NCBI RefSeq assembly: GCF_000820025.1
Contig: NZ_CDBI01000074.1
Coordinates: 1-64,000, forward strand
Origin: Aeromonas popoffii
GTDB taxonomy: Bacteria; Pseudomonadota; Gammaproteobacteria; Enterobacterales; Aeromonadaceae
Direction of reading: 5' to 3'
Length of the DNA stretch: 64,000 nt
Shown here: in pieces, positions 27,025 to 34,251 of the stretch
How positions within the stretch are numbered: position 1 is the first letter of the stretch
How the letters are laid out: every line of letters starts with the position of its first letter
Notes under the pieces: model-generated
The model's input: the letters and a program-made list of their open reading frames with translations, nothing else
The model's database searches: none
What the model was told of the DNA's origin: nothing
Program-made: the position numbers and the translations under genes

Positions 27025-27879
27025 TCAGGTGCGCGGTGAAGCCACCAGTTCGCCATCCAGAGGGGCCTGGCGCACCACATGACGAATGGCGATAGGCTCG
27101 CGCACCGCCCCCTGCCAGATGGCGTGGATCTCGGGGTGCCGGGCCAGCAGCCTTATCAACTGCGGCTGCCATGACGCCTCATTTTGATAATCGCCATTGA
27201 TAAACCAGATCCGCCGCGCCCTGGCCGGGGTGCCCTTGAACACCCCCTGAGGGTGGGATATGAGCCGGTCAAACAGCGCCCAATCCAGCGGCTCACCGGC
27301 TGTAATCCCGCACAGGGCCTGGAGCTCGGCCCAGCGGTGGATCTGCTGCGGGTCTGCCTTGGCCCCCACCATGGCGCCACCCACCAGGGCGATCACCCAG
27401 TCGCTGCTCAGGGGAATGCAAGGTTCGTGCAAAGCGGGCACTTTCAATAACTTGTGATGGGCGCCGTCTGCCTCCACCAGGATGAGATCGAAGCGCTGCT
27501 GCCCCTTGAGCAGATCGACCTGCTCGGGTGTCAGGCCTGCCACCTTGCCGCTGGTCCGATCGATATGGCTGAACAGGGCGACCAGGGTGGGGCCATCGGG
27601 CACTTGCTGGCAGCGGGTAAGCTGGCGGACGGGGTCGGCTTCCAGGATCAATTCCCGATAGTGTGACTGGGCTGGCAGAAACATCCGGGTGGTGGTGGTA
27701 ATTAACACCCTTTTACCCTGCTGATAAAAATATTCGGCCAGCCAGAACAGGGTGCTGGTTTTGCCGCCTGCGCCACATAGGCTAATTAAGGTAGTACGGC
27801 TATCTATATTTTCGGTGAGCGGGTTTAATAGCGTGTCAATATCAGGAAAGGCACGCTGGACAGGTGAGGTAATGGGCAT
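27025..27879 (-). CDS. yqeC: Selenium cofactor biosynthesis protein YqeC
   Basis: A 284-residue P-loop protein with Walker A GAGGKTS at residues 36-42 and a Walker B-like segment FDLILVEADGAHH (about 132-144). YqeC family proteins are predicted GTPases/ATPases for the labile selenium cofactor of molybdenum hydroxylases. Length is typical plus about 20 N-terminal residues. The ATG at 27879 overlaps the mocA start on the other strand by two bases and has no clear Shine-Dalgarno, so the true start may be a non-ATG codon further in. Divergent from mocA, upstream of yqeB. Confidence 0.88.
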   Translation of the reverse strand: MPITSPVQRAFPDIDTLLNPLTENIDSRTTLISLCGAGGKTSTLFWLAEYFYQQGKRVLITTTTRMFLPAQSHYRELILEADPVRQLTRCQQVPDGPTLVALFSHIDRTSGKVAGLTPEQVDLLKGQQRFDLILVEADGAHHKLLKVPALHEPCIPLSSDWVIALVGGAMVGAKADPQQIHRWAELQALCGITAGEPLDWALFDRLISHPQGVFKGTPARARRIWFINGDYQNEASWQPQLIRLLARHPEIHAIWQGAVREPIAIRHVVRQAPLDGELVASPRT

Positions 27880-28510
27880 GGCAACGACCGATTCAAATAA
27901 GGGCGCAAGCAGTGAACAGCACTGTCATTCCAGAGCGAGATGCGACTGCATAATAACGGCGGCCGGCCTCTCGTCGCGAATGGGCGCGTGGAAACTGATG
28001 CTACCGTATCGCCAGAGCACGATTCTTGATGAAAGTCTCAAAAATGCCCTCGCTTTCTGTGATCGGATTATTCTGGTGGTGGGGCATAGGGGTGACGAGC
28101 TGAAGGCACGCTATGCAGACAGACCCGAGATCCTGCTGGTGGAAAACCATGATTATGCACAGGGGCTCGGCAGCTCCATCCGGCTGGCACTGGCGGCCAG
28201 CAGCAGCGACTATCTCTTCATCTCCCACGGCGATCTGCCCTGCATTCCCCTCGATGTCTACCAGAGGCTCTGGCAGGCACGGGGCCCCCACACACTTTTC
28301 CCCCGCTATCAGGAAGAGTCAGGGCACCCGGTGTTGCTGCCATCATCGCTTGGCAAGGCGCTGGCCGAGGCACCTGTTCAGGGCTCCATCCGCCGTTGGC
28401 TGATGGCACATCCCCATCGCTTCGTCGAGGTATACAGTGACGCCATCCTGCTGGATGTGGACACCCCGGATCGTTATCAGGCGCTGCTGCGGGCAGACGA
28501 TGCGGGCTGA
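27878..28510 (+). CDS. mocA: Molybdenum cofactor cytidylyltransferase
   Basis: About 210 residues, homologous to E. coli MocA (YgfJ), which transfers CMP to molybdopterin to make the cytosine dinucleotide cofactor of xanthine-dehydrogenase-type enzymes. The nucleotide loop is CIITAAGLSSRMGAWK (about 24-39), with a metal-binding segment ISHGDLPCIP (about 110) and a terminal LLDVDTPDRYQALL. GGTGAGG precedes two in-frame ATGs, 27872 and 27878; the second has better spacing. About 22 residues before the loop are unusual (CHSRARCDC). It would mature the XDH enzymes encoded downstream. Confidence 0.9.
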   Translation: MATTDSNKGASSEQHCHSRARCDCIITAAGLSSRMGAWKLMLPYRQSTILDESLKNALAFCDRIILVVGHRGDELKARYADRPEILLVENHDYAQGLGSSIRLALAASSSDYLFISHGDLPCIPLDVYQRLWQARGPHTLFPRYQEESGHPVLLPSSLGKALAEAPVQGSIRRWLMAHPHRFVEVYSDAILLDVDTPDRYQALLRADDAG

Positions 28511-28588
28511 GCCTGGCTGTCTGGAGTGCATAATTATGAAACTCTGAGCCAGGGCTAACAGGGCATTTTTGCCGGTGTGGTGGCCGAC

Positions 28589-28645
28589 ATTATCACCCTG
28601 CATGGCCTGATAAAGGCAGGCGTCACGAGATTATCAAACTGATAT
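28589..28645. promoter_or_regulatory. ATTATCA/TGATAA inverted sites upstream of ygfK
   Basis: ATTATCA (28589) pairs with TGATAA (28608), and ATTATCA (28630) with TGATAT (28640). The first lies 224 bp before the ygfK sigma-54 promoter, the same distance as the first site before ygeW. Probable YgeV binding sites. Confidence 0.55.
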
Positions 28646-28812
28646 TCAATCCCGCCAACGTGAGACTTTCTCAGCATCGGGCGCTATTACAATGTTATTA
28701 ACTCACGTTATTGATAGCCACTCTCATCCCCGAGGCCGGTATTGCAAGTCGATACATCATTAATTCGAGGTGCCTCACGCTTTTACGCTCACAAATTAAA
28801 ATGTGCCGGCAC

Positions 28813-28828
28813 TGGCCTGATTGTTGCT
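28813..28828 (+). promoter_or_regulatory. Sigma-54 promoter of ygfK operon
   Basis: TGGCCT, five bases, TTGCT, with exact GG-N10-GC spacing. It is 85 bp upstream of the ygfK ATG in a 400-bp non-coding region that otherwise holds only the motifs described before it. Confidence 0.8.
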
Positions 28829-28912
28829 CTTGTCTGTTTCAAGGGGTTGCCTTGTGAATGAACCCCATTTATTCACCCAGTCAATGAGCAAAGCCGCAGC
28901 AAGGAGATCACC

Positions 28913-31900
28913 ATGGGCGATATTATGCGACCCGTTCCGTTCAAGAACCTTCTGACCCGTATTTTCGCGGAATATAAAGAGAGTCAGAGCATTTTCGGTA
29001 TTCCCGCCGCGCAATTCTATCGCAAGCAGGACGCGCGCAAGATCACTGTGTTCGGTGAAACCTGCGAAACCCCCATAGGCCCGGCGGCTGGCCCCCATAC
29101 CCAGCTGGCCCAGAATATCGTCACTTCCTGGTTGACTGGCGGGCGCTTTATCGAGCTCAAGACGGTGCAGATCCTGGACCGTCTTGAACTGGCAAAGCCC
29201 TGCATCGATGCCGAAGACGAGTGCTTCAACACCGAGTGGTCCACCGAGTTCACTCTGCCCAAGGCGTTCGACGAGTATCTGAAGGCCTGGTTTGCCCTCT
29301 ATCTGCTGGAAGAGGTATTTGACCCGCGCCTTGACGGGGAGGCCAAGTCCTTCATCTTCAACATGAGCGTGGGGTACAACCTCGATGGCATCAAACAGCC
29401 GCCGATGCAGCAGTTCATCCACAGCCTGATGGATGCAAGCAGCAGCCCGAAATTTGCCGAATACCAGCAAGTGCTGCGCGAACTGGTGGCCGACCCGCAG
29501 TTTATTGCCGATCTGGGACTGGGGGCGCGTCGCAGCCGCCTGCAACAGCTGGCGGATCGCATTCCGGCCGATATGGTGCACGGCCTCACCCTCTCCACCA
29601 TGCACGGCTGCCCGCCGAACGAAATTGAGGCCATCTGCCGCTACATGCTGGAAGAGAAGGGGCTCAACACCTTCGTCAAACTGAACCCGACCCTGCTGGG
29701 CTACCCGCGGGTGCGCGAGATCCTCGATACCTGCGGCTTTGATTACATTGGTCTGAGCGAAGCGTCGTTCGATCACGACCTCAAGCTGGATCAGGCCAAG
29801 GCCATGCTGACCCGCCTGCTGGCGCTGGGGGCCGAGAAGGGGCTCACCTTCGGGGTCAAGCTCACCAACACCCTGGGCACCATCAACCGCAAGGGGGCGC
29901 TGCCGGGTGATGAGATGTACATGTCCGGCCGCGCGCTGTTCCCGCTCTCCATCAACGTAGCGGCCGTACTCTCCCGCGCCTTCGATGGCAAGTTGCCCAT
30001 CTCCTACTCGGGCGGTGCCAGCAAGTTCAATATCGCGGAGATCTTCGAGACCGGCATTCGCCCCATCACCATGGCCACCGACCTGCTCAAGCCGGGTGGC
30101 TACCTGCGCCAGATTGAGTGCCTCAACGAGATCGACGCTTCCGACAGTTGGGGCATGAGTCAGGTGGATGTGGCCAGGCTGGAGGCGCTTGCCGCCAAGG
30201 CCCTCACCATGGATTACACCCAGAAGGAGTGGAAGTCCGACGATCGTATCGAAGTGGGCGGCGGTCTGCCGATGACCGACTGCTACGTGGCACCCTGCGT
30301 CACCGCCTGCGCCGTGCATCAGGATATCCCCGAGTACATTCGCCTGATGGGCGAGGGGGAGTATGTGGCTGCGCTGGAACTCATCTATCAGCGCAACGCC
30401 TTGCCCGCCATCACCGGCCATATTTGCGATCACCAGTGCCAGTACAACTGCACTCGTCTCGACTACGACAGCCCGCTTAATATCCGCGAGCTGAAAAAAG
30501 TGGCGCTCGAGTTGGGCTGGGAAGGGTACAAGGCGCGCTGGCACAAACCGGCAGGCAGCGGTGACAAGCACCCGGTTGCGGTGATTGGCGCAGGTCCGGC
30601 CGGTCTCTCCGCCGGTTATTTCCTGGCCCGCGCCGGTCATCCGGTCACCGTGTTCGAGCGCGAAGCGGATGCCGGTGGGGTGGTCAAGCACATCATCCCC
30701 GAGTTCCGTATTCCGGCCGAGCTTATCCAGCACGATATCGACTTTGTCGCCGTCCACGGGGTCAAGTTCGAGTTCGGCTGCGATCCGGCGCTCACCGTCG
30801 ACAAGCTGCACGCCCAGGGCTTTACCTATGTCTTCGTTGGCATCGGTGCCGACAAGAACGGCGGCATGCGTCTTGAGGGGGGTCACGAGCGGATTTACAA
30901 ATCCTTCCATTTCCTGCGCAGCTTCAATCAGGGCAAACCGCTGCCGCTCGGCCGCCATGTGGCGGTGATCGGCGCCGGCAACACCGCCATGGACTGCGCC
31001 CGCGCCGCCCTCAAGGTGCCCGGTGTCAGCGATGTGACCGTGATCTACCGCCGCAGCGAGAAAGAGATGCCCGCCTATCGTGAGGAGGTTCTGGAAGCGA
31101 TGGAGGATGGGGTGCGTTTTTGCTTCCTCACCAATCCGGAACGTTTTGACAAAGATGGCAAGCTTGTCGTGCGGATGATGGCGCTGGGGGATCCTGACGA
31201 GCAGGGCCGCCGCCGTCCGGTGGCCACAGATCAGACCGAAGTGATGCAGATGGATGCGCTGATCACCGCCATCGGCGAGCAGCCTGACTGCGAAGTATTG
31301 AAAGCCATGGGCATTCCCCTTGGCAGCGATGGCTGGCCCGAGGTGGATAGCCAGAGCGGCGAGACCAGCCGTCGCAACGTCTTCCTGATCGGTGACGTGC
31401 AGAGCGGCCCGTCCTCCATCGTCGGTGCCATCGGCGGTGCCCGCCGCGCCGCGGATCGGGTGCTGGCCCGCGAGCATATCGCTGGCAGCCATGCCGAGGT
31501 ATCAATCCAGCCGTCGGGCAAGGATGAGATCTACCGCCGCAAGGGGAGCATAGCCGTCACCATGGTTGACAAGAGCGAGCGCGATGCCTTCGTGGCGCAA
31601 GAGGCGCACCGTTGCCTCGAGTGCAACTACCTCTGCAGCAAGTGCGTAGATGTCTGCCCCAACCGGGCCAACGTCGCCATTGCGGTGCCGGGCTTCAAGG
31701 ACGAGTTCCAGACCCTGCACCTGGATGCCTACTGCAACGAATGTGGCAACTGCGCCCAGTTCTGCCCGTGGCAGGGCAAGCCCTATCAGGACAAGGTCAC
31801 CATCTTCAGCCTGCCCGAGGACTTCGACAACAGCCGCAACCCCGGTTTCTATCTGGAGGACAGTGGCAAAGGGGAGGGCGAGCTGCGGGTGCGTCAGGAT

Positions 31901-32035
31901 GGCGAGACCTATCGCCTGACCATAGACGCCCAGAGCCGGATCAAGGATGCCCCCGAGGCGCTCGGCGACATGTGCCGCATCATCAGCCATGTCCATGCTC
32001 ATCACCACTACCTGCTGGGGGCCGTCGAGGTCTGA
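28913..32035 (+). CDS. ygfK: Putative FAD/Fe-S oxidoreductase YgfK
   Basis: A 1040-residue multidomain enzyme colinear with E. coli YgfK. The N-terminal part (about 1-440) resembles the dihydropyrimidine-dehydrogenase barrel. A cysteine-rich Fe-S region follows (CYVAPCVTAC near 458, CDHQCQYNC near 504). Two dinucleotide folds come next (VAVIGAGPAGLSAG near 555, VAVIGAGNTAMDCA near 683). At the C-terminus are clusters CLECNYLCSKCVDVCP (about 902) and CNECGNCAQFCPW (about 942). It likely carries electrons from NAD(P)H through FAD and Fe-S centres for a reductive step on a purine-derived ring; the exact reaction is inferred. It opens a sigma-54 operon with ssnA, ygfM and xdhD. Confidence 0.95.
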   Translation: MGDIMRPVPFKNLLTRIFAEYKESQSIFGIPAAQFYRKQDARKITVFGETCETPIGPAAGPHTQLAQNIVTSWLTGGRFIELKTVQILDRLELAKPCIDAEDECFNTEWSTEFTLPKAFDEYLKAWFALYLLEEVFDPRLDGEAKSFIFNMSVGYNLDGIKQPPMQQFIHSLMDASSSPKFAEYQQVLRELVADPQFIADLGLGARRSRLQQLADRIPADMVHGLTLSTMHGCPPNEIEAICRYMLEEKGLNTFVKLNPTLLGYPRVREILDTCGFDYIGLSEASFDHDLKLDQAKAMLTRLLALGAEKGLTFGVKLTNTLGTINRKGALPGDEMYMSGRALFPLSINVAAVLSRAFDGKLPISYSGGASKFNIAEIFETGIRPITMATDLLKPGGYLRQIECLNEIDASDSWGMSQVDVARLEALAAKALTMDYTQKEWKSDDRIEVGGGLPMTDCYVAPCVTACAVHQDIPEYIRLMGEGEYVAALELIYQRNALPAITGHICDHQCQYNCTRLDYDSPLNIRELKKVALELGWEGYKARWHKPAGSGDKHPVAVIGAGPAGLSAGYFLARAGHPVTVFEREADAGGVVKHIIPEFRIPAELIQHDIDFVAVHGVKFEFGCDPALTVDKLHAQGFTYVFVGIGADKNGGMRLEGGHERIYKSFHFLRSFNQGKPLPLGRHVAVIGAGNTAMDCARAALKVPGVSDVTVIYRRSEKEMPAYREEVLEAMEDGVRFCFLTNPERFDKDGKLVVRMMALGDPDEQGRRRPVATDQTEVMQMDALITAIGEQPDCEVLKAMGIPLGSDGWPEVDSQSGETSRRNVFLIGDVQSGPSSIVGAIGGARRAADRVLAREHIAGSHAEVSIQPSGKDEIYRRKGSIAVTMVDKSERDAFVAQEAHRCLECNYLCSKCVDVCPNRANVAIAVPGFKDEFQTLHLDAYCNECGNCAQFCPWQGKPYQDKVTIFSLPEDFDNSRNPGFYLEDSGKGEGELRVRQDGETYRLTIDAQSRIKDAPEALGDMCRIISHVHAHHHYLLGAVEV

Positions 32036-32065
32036 GCGAACCACGAATAAGCGAAGGAGCAAACC

Positions 32066-33394
32066 ATGTTTATTCTGAAGAACGTCACCGCCGTCCAGCT
32101 GGAGCCGACTCTGGTGCTGGAAGGGGTGGATATCGCCATTGAAGGGACGCTGATCAAAGCGGTGGGGCCCAATCTGCGGGCCCTCTACCCACAGGCCAAC
32201 TATCGGGAGATGGGCGGCAAGCTGGTGATGCCGGGCATCGTCTGTGCCCACAACCACTTCTACTCCGGCCTGTCGCGGGGGATCATGGCCAATATCGCCC
32301 CCTGTCCGGACTTTATCTCCACCCTGAAAAACCTCTGGTGGCGGCTCGACCGGGCCCTCGATGAGGAGTCCCTCTACTACAGCGGCCTTATCTGCTTGCT
32401 GGACGCGATCAAGAGCGGTTGCAGCGCGGTGATCGACCACCACGCCTCGCCCAACTACATCAAGGGTTCCCTGAACGTGCTGCGCAAGGGGTTTGTGGAG
32501 GCGGGTCTGCGCGGCATGACCTGCTTCGAGACCACGGATCGCAACGGCGGCCTCGCCGAACTGCAGGCCGGGGTGGAGGAGAACATCCTGTTCGCCCAAC
32601 AGATCGATGCGGCCAAGGCCAAGGGGAGTGAACCTTATCTGGTGGAGGCCCATATCGGCGCCCATGCCCCCTTCACCGTGCCTGACGAGGGGCTGGCCAT
32701 GCTGCGCGAAGCGGTGCAGGTCACCGGTCGTGGTCTGCATATCCATGTGGCGGAAGACCGCTACGACATGGCCCACGGCCATCACCACCATGGCAAGGAG
32801 CCCATCGCCCGGCTGGATGAGTTTGGCCTTATCGACAGCAAGACCCTGATCGCCCACGGCATCTACCTGAGCCCGGCTGATATCGATCTGCTCAACAGCC
32901 GCGATGCCTTCCTGGTGCACAACGCCCGCTCCAACATGAACAACCACGTGGGCTACAACATGAACCTGCCTGAGTATCGCAATCTGGCGCTCGGCACCGA
33001 CGGCATCGGCTCCGACATGCTTGAAGAGCTCAAGTTTGCCTACTTCAAGCACAAGGATGCTGGTGGCGCGCTGTGGCCCGACAGCTTTGCCCGCTTCCTC
33101 TGGAACGGTAACACCCTGCTGGAGCGCAACTTCGGCGCCAAATTTGGCCGCCTGGAGCCGGGTTATAAAGCCGATCTCACCATCTGCGACTACGACGCGC
33201 CAACCCCGCTGGCCCCGCGCAACCTCGGTGGCCATCTCGCCTTCGGCATGGGTTCTGCCAGCGTCAACAGCGTGATGGTGGAGGGGCGCATGGTCTATCA
33301 GGACCGCGAGTTCCCGTTCGATGTCGCGCCCATTTATCAGCAGGCCCGCAAGGTGGCGAGCCGCCTGTGGCAACGGATGGATCAGCTGGCCTAA
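32066..33394 (+). CDS. ssnA: SsnA-type amidohydrolase
   Basis: A 442-residue metal-dependent amidohydrolase, the same length as E. coli SsnA. Metal-ligand motifs are VCAHNHFYSG (about 59-68), LHIHVAEDRYD (about 225-236), LIAHGIYL (about 263) and LGTDGIGSDM (about 311). It belongs to the cytosine/guanine/chlorohydrolase-like group that deaminates or opens N-heterocycles. Within the urate cluster it acts on a purine-ring intermediate; the precise substrate is inferred. AAGGAG stands at proper spacing before the ATG, 30 bp after ygfK. Confidence 0.93.
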   Translation: MFILKNVTAVQLEPTLVLEGVDIAIEGTLIKAVGPNLRALYPQANYREMGGKLVMPGIVCAHNHFYSGLSRGIMANIAPCPDFISTLKNLWWRLDRALDEESLYYSGLICLLDAIKSGCSAVIDHHASPNYIKGSLNVLRKGFVEAGLRGMTCFETTDRNGGLAELQAGVEENILFAQQIDAAKAKGSEPYLVEAHIGAHAPFTVPDEGLAMLREAVQVTGRGLHIHVAEDRYDMAHGHHHHGKEPIARLDEFGLIDSKTLIAHGIYLSPADIDLLNSRDAFLVHNARSNMNNHVGYNMNLPEYRNLALGTDGIGSDMLEELKFAYFKHKDAGGALWPDSFARFLWNGNTLLERNFGAKFGRLEPGYKADLTICDYDAPTPLAPRNLGGHLAFGMGSASVNSVMVEGRMVYQDREFPFDVAPIYQQARKVASRLWQRMDQLA

Positions 33395-33474
33395 GGCCAC
33401 CTTCCACCGTTTTGGACCAGATTGCCCGCCCTGTGGATTTGCCCGGCGGCGGGCAGCAAGAGTAAGGACGACAC

Positions 33475-34251
33475 ATGATTGAGCAATTCTTCCGACCCGA
33501 GCAACTGGGTCAGGCTTTGGAACTCAAGGCCCGCTTTGGCAACGACGCCGTCTACATGGGGGGCGGCAGCAAGCTCAACGCAGCCCCGACCCGCACCGAC
33601 AAGAAGGTCGCCATCTCGCTGGACAAGCTCGGGCTTGGCCAGATTGAACAGCAGCACGGCCAGCTCCATATCGGCGCTACCGTCACCCTGCAGACCTTGA
33701 AAGATGATCCCCGCACCCCGGCCGCCCTGTGCGAGGCGCTGGGGTTTGTCTACTCCCGCCATCTGCGCAATCAGGCCACCATTGGTGGCGAACTTGCCTG
33801 CCAGCTGCAGGACTCCCCCTTGCTGCCGGTGCTGCTGGTGCTCGAAGCCGTGGTAGTGCTGGAGAACAACCTGCTGCAACCCATCGACGCCTATCTGGCG
33901 GGTCAGCGCAATGCCCTGGTGCTGGGCGTTGTGCTGCCGGAGCCTGAACTGCGCTGCGCGACTCGCCGCATCAGCCGCAACGCCGATGGCTTGGCGGTGA
34001 TGACCGCCGCCGTGGCCCTCGACAGCATTGGCGAGATGCGGGTGGCCGTCGCTGGCGTCACCCCGCAGCCAATGCGCCTGCGGGATCTGGAGCGCCGCGA
34101 TCTGCATGATGCCGCGCTGGAGGCCGCCGTGAGTGAGCTGATTTCGCCCCGTGAGGATCTGGCGGGCAGCATAAGTTACAAGCGGTATATCACCGGCGTG
34201 GTGGTGGCGGATCTGCTGGTGGACTGCCAGCAGCAGGAGGTGCAAGCATGA
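33475..34251 (+). CDS. ygfM: FAD-binding subunit of molybdenum hydroxylase
   Basis: A 258-residue protein of the CO-dehydrogenase/xanthine-dehydrogenase FAD-subunit family (E. coli YgfM). FAD contacts are visible at AVYMGGGSKLNAAPT (the family's AGGT-type loop, here MGGGSKL, about 23-30) and RNQATIGGELACQ (about 97-109). It should pass electrons between the XdhD molybdenum site and a partner. The start is 81 bp after ssnA and it overlaps xdhD by four bases, showing tight coupling. Confidence 0.92.
   Translation: MIEQFFRPEQLGQALELKARFGNDAVYMGGGSKLNAAPTRTDKKVAISLDKLGLGQIEQQHGQLHIGATVTLQTLKDDPRTPAALCEALGFVYSRHLRNQATIGGELACQLQDSPLLPVLLVLEAVVVLENNLLQPIDAYLAGQRNALVLGVVLPEPELRCATRRISRNADGLAVMTAAVALDSIGEMRVAVAGVTPQPMRLRDLERRDLHDAALEAAVSELISPREDLAGSISYKRYITGVVVADLLVDCQQQEVQA

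Noticed and set aside
28796-31492. An 898-codon open frame on the minus strand opposite ygfK
   Set aside because: It is antisense to a clear multidomain enzyme; its His/Gly/Ala-rich composition arises from GC-rich codon bias and no ribosome site or domain is present.
31502-33400. A 632-codon minus-strand frame opposite ygfK and ssnA
   Set aside because: Same reason: it mirrors real genes and shows no recognisable motif.
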